From contig CP036432.1 in NCBI GenBank assembly GCA_007753675.1, positions 5,182,394-5,246,393 of the forward strand: a DNA stretch of 64,000 nucleotides. The letters are read 5' to 3'. Within the stretch, counting starts at the first letter, position 1. Every line of letters begins with the position of its first letter. The notes beneath the pieces were generated by a model. It saw only the letters and a program-made list of their open reading frames with translations, ran no database searches and was not told the DNA's origin. Below, piece by piece: positions 36,474-45,102 of this stretch. A program made the translations under genes and the position numbers. The DNA comes from Stieleria magnilauensis. Lineage in GTDB: Bacteria > Planctomycetota > Planctomycetia > Pirellulales > Pirellulaceae.

Positions 36474-37015
36474 TGAGTTTGGTTAGTTGCTCGCTTCGTC
36501 TCAATCATCCGGCGTATCCGGTCGCCGCCTCTGGAGAACCAAACGCGTGTGGCGACCGAATCAGTGGTGGCACGAACCCCCTGACGAGTTTTCGTCATCT
36601 GGGGGTGTGCTAGTGAGAGAAATGCGTGTTCCCCGCACAGTGGCATCAACCGCACGACTTTCAATCAACGGGACGTTCTCCGTGTTCGACAAACCGATCC
36701 GCGATTTGTGCAACACGCCCGCTGCGGTGAGGTTCAACCGACAAGCGAGCGATTTCGATTCATCCGACCGAAGGCATGCCCAGCGATTCAAGCCGCCGCG
36801 GGTGTCCGACACCGCATGAGGTTTTGATGAGGTTTATGGGGTGCATTTCGTGATGCACCCCACGGCGACCGGCGTTTTCAAGGGGATATCGTGTCTCTGG
36901 CAGATGCCGGAATCGGTTTCGTTTCCATCGGACACCGCAAAGGACAGCAGCGGGCGTTCGGCTCGGCTAAACTGATGAGCCCCCGAAAGGATGTTTCCTC
37001 CATCCATCCCACCCA
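36474..37015. other. 542-bp divergent intergenic region with a perfect hairpin
   Basis: No credible gene is seen between the Wzc-like gene (minus) and the first large beta-propeller gene (plus). A perfect 10-bp inverted repeat lies at 36837-36846 and 36853-36862 (TGGGGTGCAT and ATGCACCCCA, loop of 6). It is too far from either start (about 150 bp to the rightward one) for a leader attenuator and could be a regulator site or a small-transcript terminator. The boundary separates the polysaccharide locus from the beta-propeller region. Confidence 0.5.
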
Positions 37016-40000
37016 ATGGCTCTCTCCATGAACGTGCGAACGATCCCCGGCGTTTCAGTTCTTGCTTGTTTGTTTCTCTCGTCGTCCGTCTTGGCCGACT
37101 GGCCGGCCTACCTGAACGGCAATGATCGCGCGGGCTTCACCTCGGAGCACTTGGCCCCTTCGCTACGACAGGCTTGGACCTACCGGTCGCCGGCCAAACC
37201 GGTCAAAGCGTGGTCGGGACCGCGTGAGGATCCGATCGAAGGCCATCAGATGAAGCATCGCGTCGATTTCGATGACGCGTTGCAAGTCGTGACGGCTGAC
37301 GGCCGCGTCTACTTCGGCAGCACGGTCGATCATCGATTGCATTGTGTCGACGCGAAGTCGGGGCAGCCGATCTGGGATTTTTACACCGAGGGTCCGATTC
37401 GCCTGGCGCCGACGCTGGCTCATGGCAACGTCTATTTCGGATCCGACGACGGACTGGTGTATTGCCTGCGTGCGGCGGATGGAGAAGTCGTCTGGCAAAT
37501 GCGCGTCGGACCTCAAGACGATCGATTGCTCTCGCGCGGAGAAATGATCTCGCGTTGGCCCGTTCGCAGCGGTGTGCTGATCGACGGCGACACGGCCTAC
37601 TTCGGTGCCGGCGTTTTTCCGCACGAAACGGTTTACCTTTGCGCCGTCAACGCGAAAGACGGTTCGATCCTGTGGCGTAATGACACGATCAGCGAGCAAG
37701 ACGCCGGGCGCAACGATCTGTCGCCCCAAGGGTACTTGCTGGCCAACGACAAATACCTGTACGTCCCGTCGGGCCGGTCGCTGCCGGTGGCGATTTCGAA
37801 AGCAACCGGAACAATCGTTTTCCAACGCACGCATTCCTGGCGAACCGATGCCGGTGGTGTCGTGGGCGGAACCAAAGCGTTGTTGGGTGACGGTCAAGTC
37901 TACGCCGGTGGTCCCCATCACTTTTTGGCGATGGACCAGAAGACCGGCAACGTCGGTGAATCCTGGATCAACGGCCGCCAGATGGTCTTGGCCGGCGAGC
38001 TTGCTTATTTGATGGATGGAGAAAAGATCTTTTGCGTCAATCGCGCCGAGCACGCCAAGGCGAGCCAAGAAAAGCAAAAGTGGTTCCTGAAACTTCGCGA
38101 GCGGCCGACCACTCCCGAGAAACTTGCCCACGCCAAACAGATGATGAAGGAGGCGATGAAAGGTGGCATCCTTTGGGAGTACGCCAGCGACTTTGATGAT
38201 GTCTTGATCGCAACCGAGAATGCGGTCATCGCCGGCGGTCTGAACGAAGTGGTGATGCTCGATCGATCCAACGGCGAAAAGCTGTGGCAAGCAAGCGTCG
38301 AGGGTAACGTGCGGGGACTGTCCGTCGGTGACCATCTACTGACGGTAAGCACCGACAGCGGAAACATCTACGCGTACCGAAGCGATGTGACGACGGAACA
38401 AGCCGCAACGTGGCCCGGTCCCCTCTCGGCACCGTTCCCCGCCGACGACCTGACCGAGTTCTACCAGTCGGCCGCGCGGCAGATTCTGCAGCGGAGCGGT
38501 CAGCAGACCGGTTACTGTCTCGTCGTCGGAAATGGTCGAGGGCGATTGGCGTACGAATTAGCCCTGCAAAGCGAATTGACGATTTACGCCGTCGAACCCG
38601 ACGCAGAGAAGGCGGCAGCGTCGCGCGAAGCGCTCCAGCGGGCGGGCGTTCACGCCACGCGGATCACGGTGGTCAACACGCCGATCGAGGAGATGCCCTT
38701 TTCCAATTACTTCGCCAATCTGATCGTGTCCGAGTCGATGTTGCTCGATGGTCAATTGCCGGGTGATCCCGAACAGATCGCACGGCATCTGAAACCCTGC
38801 GGCGGCGTCGTGATACTGGGACGTCCGGCCGGCGCAGCGAACTTGCCGGAAATGACAGCCGCCGAGAAGACGCTTGCGTGGCTGACGCAGTTCTATCAAC
38901 AGGAAGAAGGCGAAGTGGTCACGGGAGCGGATTGGCAACTGCTGCGACGTGGCAAATTGCCCGGCGCCGGGAACTGGTCGCACCAATACGGCAACGTCGC
39001 CAACACCTCATATTCCGATGACCATCGCATCCGCGACGGGCTTGGCGTGTTGTGGTACGGCGACCCCGGACCGAGCGCAATGATCAATCGTCATGAAGCG
39101 GCGGGCGCGCCGCTGTCGACCAACGGCCGGATGTTCATCCAGGGAACCGACCGGCTGATGGCTTATGACGCCTACAACGGGACTTTCTTGTGGGACTATG
39201 AAAACCCCGGCGCGATCCGTACCGGTGTGTTCAACAATCGCGAAACGCACAACCTGGCCGCCAGTGATGACGCACTCTACGTGGCGATCAACAACCAGTG
39301 CATCACGCTCGACGCCGCGACCGGAAAGGTCAAGGCAACCTACCAAACCCCCGAATCACCCGACGGCGTGCAGCGTGCCTGGGCGTACCTGGCTTACGAC
39401 GACGGACAGTTGTTTGGCACCAGCACGATTCGCGAAGAACTGGAACAACGGATGCGTCGACGCGGCTTGACCGTCAAAAGTCAGACCGATGCGGTGTTTG
39501 CGGTCGATACCGAGACCGGGGAGCGGATGTGGACGTATCGCGGGAGCAATATTCTGCACACGACGATCGCGATCGGACCGGAACGGATCTATTTCATTGA
39601 CAGTTCGATCACGCCCGAAGAACGTCAACAGCTGTACCTGAAAGACAAGAGCGACTTGAAAGCGTTGACCGGTGAAGCGGCTGAGCAAGCCGAAGCGGAG
39701 ATGAAGAACTATGACGTGCGGTTGGCCGTGGCGCTGGATCGCCGCAGCGGCGAAAAGCTGTGGGAGAAACCGGTTAACGTCACCGACACCACCAACGTCA
39801 GTGCCGGCGGCGGCAGTTTGACCTTGATGGTGGCCGACGGCCATGTCGTGCTGTGTGGTGCCAATGCGAACGGGCACTACTGGAAACAGTTTCTCTCGGG
39901 GCAATTCGACCGCCGCAAGTTGTTGGTCCTCGACGCCGCCGATGGCACCGAACTGTGGTCCAAGAACGCCAATTACATGAATCGACCGGCCGTCGTCGGC

Positions 40001-40912
40001 AACGAGATCTATGCCGAACCGTGGGCGTTCAACTTGCACACCGGCGAGCCGAAGACACGGCCGCACCCGTTGACCGGCGCCGACAGCCAGTGGCGTTTTA
40101 GTCGCCCGGGGCACCACTGCGGCGTCATCACCGCGACGCCGAACATGATGTTCTTTCGCTCCGGCTTCATCGGCTATTACGATTTGTACGAGGACAGCGG
40201 CACACGGCATTTCGCCGGTCAGCGACTCGGTTGCTGGGTCAACGCCATTCCGGGCAACGGGCTGGTGATGATCCCCGAAGCCAGTGCGGGCTGTGTCTGT
40301 CAATTTTCGATCGCATCGACCGTGGTGATGGAGCCGAAAACGGAAAACAAGTCCTGGGGGATCTTCAGTGCCGTGGGTCCGACCACGCCGGTCAAACGGA
40401 TCGGCATCAACTTCGGGGCGCCGGGCGACCGCAAAGAAATCGCCGGCCGGGAGTGGTTCGGCTATCCCAGACCCAGCAGCCGGGCGCGGTTGGAGTTCGT
40501 TTTTGATTTGAAACCGCAGCTGTCCAGCGGCGGGGGCTGGTACAGCCGCAATCTTGAATCGGTCGAACTGGGGGATTCGGACAAACCCTGGGTTTACGCT
40601 TCGGGGGCACGGGGACTGAAACAATTTGAAATCCCGCTGCTGGGAAAAGACGATCCGAAGGCGACGTATGACGTCAAGTTCTTGTTCGCCAACTTGGACG
40701 AATCCGATACGGGCGCGTTTGCGATCAAGCTACAATCAGAAATCGTGAAGTCAGGGATCGTCATCGCGGCGACACCGGGGCAACCGGCCAAGTCGCAAAC
40801 GATTGAATTTTCCGACATCACGGTCAACGACAAACTGTTGGTTGAACTGGTTCCCGAAGATCCGTCACGGCTGCCGATCGTGTCGGGAATCGAGGTCACA
40901 CGAAAGGAATAG
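37016..40912 (+). CDS. Secreted double beta-propeller protein with internal methyltransferase-like domain and malectin-like C-terminus
   Basis: The 1298-residue protein has a signal peptide (VSVLACLFLSSSVLA, cleavage near 28). Residues 30-465 form a PQQ-like beta-propeller (YFGSTVDHRLHCVDAKSG, YFGSDDGLVYCLRAADG). Residues 490-640 read as a Rossmann methyltransferase (VVGNGRGRLAYELAL from about 502; YAVEPDAEKAAASREAL; GGVVILGRPAG). Residues 650-1120 form a second propeller, ending with GCVCQF (Cys 1093 and 1095). About 1125-1298 resemble a malectin-type jelly roll (INFGAPGD, WFGYPRP, SGIEVTRKE). The first propeller corresponds to the gene at 52531-53919 and the rest to that at 53916-56039. A methyltransferase in a secreted protein is unlikely to find SAM, so the domain may bind another ligand. 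It is followed 2 bp later by the ALERW-family gene. Confidence 0.8.
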   Translation: MALSMNVRTIPGVSVLACLFLSSSVLADWPAYLNGNDRAGFTSEHLAPSLRQAWTYRSPAKPVKAWSGPREDPIEGHQMKHRVDFDDALQVVTADGRVYFGSTVDHRLHCVDAKSGQPIWDFYTEGPIRLAPTLAHGNVYFGSDDGLVYCLRAADGEVVWQMRVGPQDDRLLSRGEMISRWPVRSGVLIDGDTAYFGAGVFPHETVYLCAVNAKDGSILWRNDTISEQDAGRNDLSPQGYLLANDKYLYVPSGRSLPVAISKATGTIVFQRTHSWRTDAGGVVGGTKALLGDGQVYAGGPHHFLAMDQKTGNVGESWINGRQMVLAGELAYLMDGEKIFCVNRAEHAKASQEKQKWFLKLRERPTTPEKLAHAKQMMKEAMKGGILWEYASDFDDVLIATENAVIAGGLNEVVMLDRSNGEKLWQASVEGNVRGLSVGDHLLTVSTDSGNIYAYRSDVTTEQAATWPGPLSAPFPADDLTEFYQSAARQILQRSGQQTGYCLVVGNGRGRLAYELALQSELTIYAVEPDAEKAAASREALQRAGVHATRITVVNTPIEEMPFSNYFANLIVSESMLLDGQLPGDPEQIARHLKPCGGVVILGRPAGAANLPEMTAAEKTLAWLTQFYQQEEGEVVTGADWQLLRRGKLPGAGNWSHQYGNVANTSYSDDHRIRDGLGVLWYGDPGPSAMINRHEAAGAPLSTNGRMFIQGTDRLMAYDAYNGTFLWDYENPGAIRTGVFNNRETHNLAASDDALYVAINNQCITLDAATGKVKATYQTPESPDGVQRAWAYLAYDDGQLFGTSTIREELEQRMRRRGLTVKSQTDAVFAVDTETGERMWTYRGSNILHTTIAIGPERIYFIDSSITPEERQQLYLKDKSDLKALTGEAAEQAEAEMKNYDVRLAVALDRRSGEKLWEKPVNVTDTTNVSAGGGSLTLMVADGHVVLCGANANGHYWKQFLSGQFDRRKLLVLDAADGTELWSKNANYMNRPAVVGNEIYAEPWAFNLHTGEPKTRPHPLTGADSQWRFSRPGHHCGVITATPNMMFFRSGFIGYYDLYEDSGTRHFAGQRLGCWVNAIPGNGLVMIPEASAGCVCQFSIASTVVMEPKTENKSWGIFSAVGPTTPVKRIGINFGAPGDRKEIAGREWFGYPRPSSRARLEFVFDLKPQLSSGGGWYSRNLESVELGDSDKPWVYASGARGLKQFEIPLLGKDDPKATYDVKFLFANLDESDTGAFAIKLQSEIVKSGIVIAATPGQPAKSQTIEFSDITVNDKLLVELVPEDPSRLPIVSGIEVTRKE

Positions 40913-40914
40913 CC

Positions 40915-41943
40915 ATGAACCCCTCCAAACAATCACTCCCCAGCAAAGCAACCGCACTGGTGTCGACCGCACTGTTTTCGATCGCACTGCTTTCGGTCTC
41001 GTTGGCTGCGGTCGCCGATGCCTGCCAGGTCCCGGTGTTCCGCTACGCCTTGGAGCGTTGGCCGGCAGACAATTATGAGCTGGTCGTGTTGCACGACGGC
41101 CCGCTCGACGATGCGGAATCGAAACTCGTCGAGCACTTGCGGGCGTCCGATCATCAATCGGCGGTTGCAGCCAACTGCGGCGTCAGACTGATCGAAGCGG
41201 CCACGCTTCAAGACGAGCAGCTGAAATCGGCGTGGGCGGAGCATGGCCAATCCGGCAAACCGGTTTTGGTGTCGCTGTATCCCGTGACGGCTCAAGAGGT
41301 CCCCGATCGTCTGATTGCCGCGGCGCCCTTGAACTCGGAATCGGTCGGCGACCTGGTCGACTCCCCGATCCGACAGGAAATCGCAAAACGGTTGGTCGGG
41401 GGAGAGTCTGCCGTGTGGATCTTTGTGCCCTGTGGTGACCCCAAGCAAGACGAACTCGCGCTGGGCAACTTGACACGCTTCGTTGAGCAAAATGAACAAT
41501 CGCTGGAGTTGCCCGAGCAGGAAGAGGTCGAAGACGAGCAGGAATTGTTGGAGCAGTCGGCGATCGACCTGCGATTGGATTTTTCGATCGTCACGCTGCG
41601 ACGCGATGACCCCGCGGAACAGTTTTTGTTGAAGATGCTGTTGGCCAGTGAGCCGGATCTGGAGGGACTCGATCAACCGATGGCGTTTCCGGTGCTGGGC
41701 AGGGGCCGTGTGCTGTACGCCCTGGTCGGCAAGGGAATCTCGGAATTGACGATCGGGTTGGCCTCGCGTTTCATCATCGGCCCCTGTTCCTGTCAGGTCA
41801 AAAATCAGAACCCCGGTTTTGACCTGTTGATGGCGGTCGACTGGGAAAAGAAAATCGGTACGGCAAAGTTGAGCGACCCGTTGCCGGAGACGTCGGCGGC
41901 CCCGGTGCTGCTGACCATTCCGCCTGGACGAAAAGCCAAGTAA
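40915..41943 (+). CDS. Secreted protein of the ALERW/C-x-C family (unknown function)
   Basis: The 342-residue protein has a signal peptide (ALFSIALLSVSLAAVADA) that would be cut just before a cysteine, giving a mature start CQVPVFRYALERWPAD. The core is alpha/beta in pattern (ADNYELVVLHDG, SAVWIFVPCGDP), has a Glu-rich acidic loop at about 195-218, and near the C-terminus has PCSCQVKNQNPGFDLLM with C-S-C at 291-293. It ends without a membrane helix. A paralogue lies at 51254-52534. I do not recognise a named family. The ATG lies 2 bp after the large propeller gene, and the same pairing recurs at the second locus, so the two products probably act together in the periplasm. Confidence 0.75.
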   Translation: MNPSKQSLPSKATALVSTALFSIALLSVSLAAVADACQVPVFRYALERWPADNYELVVLHDGPLDDAESKLVEHLRASDHQSAVAANCGVRLIEAATLQDEQLKSAWAEHGQSGKPVLVSLYPVTAQEVPDRLIAAAPLNSESVGDLVDSPIRQEIAKRLVGGESAVWIFVPCGDPKQDELALGNLTRFVEQNEQSLELPEQEEVEDEQELLEQSAIDLRLDFSIVTLRRDDPAEQFLLKMLLASEPDLEGLDQPMAFPVLGRGRVLYALVGKGISELTIGLASRFIIGPCSCQVKNQNPGFDLLMAVDWEKKIGTAKLSDPLPETSAAPVLLTIPPGRKAK

Positions 41944-42538
41944 TCCGCTGTAACTGATTGTGAATGCTGCAGTTACAACAACGAGTGTTTTTTTGGCGGG
42001 AGGGCGTCAGTGGGATGTCGATTGAGTCGATGTTCTGAATTCAGCGCCATGATCTTAGCCCGACGCGTGAGCGAGGGACGCCGCACTGCCCCTTGCTGAC
42101 GCACGCGGGCTTCAATCGACAGCCCGAGACCGCGATTCGAAGCGTCGTTTTCTCTCGGTGGGGCCCGAAGCCTCGCGCCCGTCGGCTGAGATTCGTTTGA
42201 CATCAGCCGGTTCGCGCCAGCGTCCGGGCGCCCCTCACTGTCGATTGAACGGTATTGGGCTCGCGACGTTTCGCTAATTCCCTCCCGTGCCAAAGTCGGT
42301 GGCATGGGGCGCGTTCGGTCGGCCTTTGGGGTAAGAAAGGATTCGCTCGAGCCGATCGCAACTGCTGCGTGAGCGTGGAAAAACCGCGGTTCTGATCCGG
42401 TGCCGCGTCGGCGATCCGAGGCGGAGTCTCCGCTGAGAGTTCCCCCGGCGGGTCAACGGCGTGTCGATAAGGTATCATCAAAGTCTTATCCTATTGCCCG
42501 CCGGGACCATTTATTTGATTCCACCAAGGTTGCTTTCC
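41944..42538. other. 595-bp intergenic region with an imperfect palindrome
   Basis: No supported gene lies here. An imperfect palindrome occurs at 42057-42077 and 42090-42111 (arms AGCCCGACGCGTGAGCGAGG and its partner with a few mismatches), similar in style to dispersed palindromic repeats that I recall from planctomycete genomes. Further right (about 42200-42500) the sequence is GC-rich and unstructured to the eye. The region should hold the promoter of the response regulator gene at 42539. Confidence 0.5.
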
Positions 42539-43444
42539 ATGACCACCGTCCTGATCGTCGATGATTCCGCCGTCTGCCAGCGAGTCGCCGGCGCCTGTGT
42601 CCAAGCGGCTGGATGCGACGTCCGCTATGCCGCCGATGGATGTGAAGCCCTTGAATCGGTCAACACGGAAAAGCCCGACATTGTGTTGACGGACCTGCAG
42701 ATGCCCAAAATGGACGGGCTGGAGCTGGTCGAACGACTTCGCGACGTGTATCCGCAATTGCCGGTGATCCTGATGACGGGATTCGGCAGCGAAGAGGTGG
42801 CCGCCCGCGCGCTGCGGGCCGGGGCATCAAGTTATGTGCCCAAGGAGAACCTCAGCAAAGGACTCAGCGAAGCACTCCGCACCGTCATGTCGGTGGTGCA
42901 TGCGATTCAGGAGCGGGAAAAGGTCTTGGCCTTCTTGGAGGAGAGCCAGTCCCGTTTCGTTTTGGGGTATGAACCCGGTGGGACCCAAGCGTTGGTCGGC
43001 TATCTGCACGAACAACTGAAGCTGCTGAACTATTTTGACGAATCGACATTGGTGCAACTGACGACTGCGCTCAGCGAATCGATCACCAACGCGATCGACC
43101 ACGGCAACCTGGAATTGGACTCCGACTTGCGTGAAGAGGACGACGGTTCCTATCGTGATCTCGGTGAAGAGCGGATTCAACAGCCACCGTATTGTGATCG
43201 GCGGGTGACCGTGATGGCGACGTTGACACAGTCCGAGGTCAAGTTTGTCATCCGAGACGAGGGGCCAGGATTTGATCCGTCGTCCTTGCCCGACCCGACC
43301 GACCCGGAGAACTTGCTCAAGGCCAGCGGCCGCGGCATCATGCTGATTCGTACCTTCTTAGACGAAGTCACGTTCAGTGAAAAAGGCAACGAAGTCACCT
43401 TGATCAAACGTCGCGATTCCATCGACGGCGACGCGGAGAGCTGA
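42539..43444 (+). CDS. Response regulator fused to an RsbW-like HATPase domain
   Basis: From the ATG at 42539 the protein has 301 residues. Residues 1-120 are a CheY-like receiver with D8, D9, the phospho-acceptor D52 (LTDLQMPKMDG), the Thr of LMTGFG and the Lys of YVPKE. After a helical linker, residues 175-295 form a GHKL ATPase with an N-box LSESITNAIDHGN, IRDEGPGFDP and a G2 box ASGRGIMLIRTFLDEV, of the anti-sigma-factor kinase (RsbW/HATPase_c_2) type. No His phospho-acceptor is present. Such a protein could phosphorylate or sequester a partner in response to a phospho-signal. It has no obvious cognate histidine kinase or anti-anti-sigma protein in this window. Confidence 0.83.
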   Translation: MTTVLIVDDSAVCQRVAGACVQAAGCDVRYAADGCEALESVNTEKPDIVLTDLQMPKMDGLELVERLRDVYPQLPVILMTGFGSEEVAARALRAGASSYVPKENLSKGLSEALRTVMSVVHAIQEREKVLAFLEESQSRFVLGYEPGGTQALVGYLHEQLKLLNYFDESTLVQLTTALSESITNAIDHGNLELDSDLREEDDGSYRDLGEERIQQPPYCDRRVTVMATLTQSEVKFVIRDEGPGFDPSSLPDPTDPENLLKASGRGIMLIRTFLDEVTFSEKGNEVTLIKRRDSIDGDAES

Positions 43445-43670
43445 GACAACCTCGCAGGCGGGGTTCGACCCCCGTCTGGATTCTGATTTCGACGGCGACG
43501 TGGACGGGCAAGACTACGGTCGATTTGGAATCCGGTTTCTGAGGACGATGCCGCATTGACGCGTGATTCACCGGTTCTGCCGGCTTTATTGAGTTCATCG
43601 TGATGCCGACGCACGTTCGACTCGGGAGTGCAGCCGGTGGTCTGTTCTTTCTTCTCGTCCGAGGTGATTC

Positions 43671-45083
43671 GTGCCCGATCTCGTCACCGTATCCAACGGC
43701 AAACGTTTCTTCCGCATTCCGACCGAACAGCTTTCCCAGGCTCGTCGCGCGGGGTTCTACCGGCCGGCGGTGTTGAGTCGAACGATTGTGTCGGACGGGA
43801 CACAGATCTTCGAGATCCCGATCAGCGATCTCTCGGCGGCGTTGGCCGACGGGTTTCGCGACGTGCTGGCGATTGAACGACCGTCGATCGTTTGCGATCC
43901 CATCGACTCGACCAGCAGGTCCCCCGACGAGCGTGGCAGCGGGGGGGCCGATGCGGCCACGACCGAAACCGAATCAGAGGGCATCTCCGCCTATCGCCGA
44001 GCGGAGTTGGAGCAGCAGGCCTTGCACGAGCAGCTGCGAGCGGACGTCGACGCAGCCTCGTTGATCTGGAAACCCGTTGCACTGATGCGGCTGTGGTGGT
44101 TCGAGCGGCGTGAGGGATTGGTGGCGCAATTCCGAACCAGCGGATTGAGCATCGCGTTGCATGTCGCGCTGTTGTTGCTGTTATCGACCATCTTCTTGGT
44201 CGAGGAGCAAATCACCAAGCCGGACATCATCACCGTCTCCACCGCCGTCGAAGATGCGATCGAAGAAGTCGTGATCGAGCAGGTCGAGTTGGAGGTGACC
44301 GAACCGGTTGACGAGGTGGTCGAAGAAGTCAGCGAGTCGATCGAAGTGCTGTCGGAAGTCACCGAGCAATTTGTGTCGGTCGACTTGAGCGACTCCCTTG
44401 ACGGCAATCTGCTCGCCGCGCCCGCCAGTTCCTCCGGCGATGGCGAGGCGATGGAAAAACCGGCCAAAGCCAAGGTGCAATTCTTCGGTTCAAAGACCGA
44501 GGCAATTGATTTTGTGTTCGTGATCGATAATTCCAACAGCATGACGCAGGGGCGTTTCGAAACCGCCCTGAACGAACTGGTCAAAGCGGTCGACAAGCTC
44601 AACAAACGTCAAAAGTTCTACGTGATTTTCTACAGCGACACCGCCTATCCGTTGTTTCATCCCTACGCCCCAAAAACGCTGGTCCCCGCGACGCCTCAGA
44701 ACAAGCAACTGCTGGTCAAGTGGTTGCAAACGGTACCGCTGTGCCTGAGAACCAACGGCAAAGAAGCGCTTCAGCTCGGGTTCGACCTCAATCCCGATGT
44801 CATGTTCGTGCTCGGCGACGGAGCGTTCACCGACGGAGCCTCCCGGTACTTCAGCGAGCGACCGAACAAGAAAGTGGTGGTTCACACCTTGGGGATGGAG
44901 GTCAGCGGAAAGAACGCGCAAACGTTCAAGCAACTTGCCGCCAAACATCGCGGCACCTACCAAGACGTCGGGGTTCATCCGCAAGCCGCACTGATCGCCA
45001 AACAGTTACCTCGCCCACGACTGAAAACCAGAAACGGGTACTGGGGATTAAAATTGCCGGCTAACAACAAAAAGATGCAGTAG
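43671..45083 (+). CDS. Membrane-anchored von Willebrand factor A domain protein
   Basis: The 470-residue protein starts at a GTG and has four parts. Residues 5-65 hold two copies of an approximately 27-residue module with the pattern S-x-G-x-x-F-x-I-P-x(3)-L-x-x-A-x(3)-G-F. A Ser/Glu-rich linker and a helix (about 115-150) follow, then a transmembrane segment (about 164-182, IALHVALLLLLSTIFLV) and a Glu/Val-rich stretch (about 190-245). Residues 275-440 are a VWA domain with the MIDAS motif DNSNSM and LGDGAFTDG. The N-terminus is then cytoplasmic and the VWA domain periplasmic. It is followed after 19 bp by the helical-repeat protein, probably a partner. Confidence 0.78.
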   Translation: MPDLVTVSNGKRFFRIPTEQLSQARRAGFYRPAVLSRTIVSDGTQIFEIPISDLSAALADGFRDVLAIERPSIVCDPIDSTSRSPDERGSGGADAATTETESEGISAYRRAELEQQALHEQLRADVDAASLIWKPVALMRLWWFERREGLVAQFRTSGLSIALHVALLLLLSTIFLVEEQITKPDIITVSTAVEDAIEEVVIEQVELEVTEPVDEVVEEVSESIEVLSEVTEQFVSVDLSDSLDGNLLAAPASSSGDGEAMEKPAKAKVQFFGSKTEAIDFVFVIDNSNSMTQGRFETALNELVKAVDKLNKRQKFYVIFYSDTAYPLFHPYAPKTLVPATPQNKQLLVKWLQTVPLCLRTNGKEALQLGFDLNPDVMFVLGDGAFTDGASRYFSERPNKKVVVHTLGMEVSGKNAQTFKQLAAKHRGTYQDVGVHPQAALIAKQLPRPRLKTRNGYWGLKLPANNKKMQ

Positions 45084-45102
45084 CTCCGAGTGTGGACGCC
45101 GA

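Noticed and set aside
36487-36819. Small plus-strand frame of 110 codons in the divergent gap
   Set aside because: Arg/Ser-rich composition, no ribosome site and no motif; treated as intergenic.
39356-40624. 422-codon minus-strand frame within the fused propeller gene
   Set aside because: Same reason; the plus-strand frame has clear PQQ-like blades, while this one has no domain.
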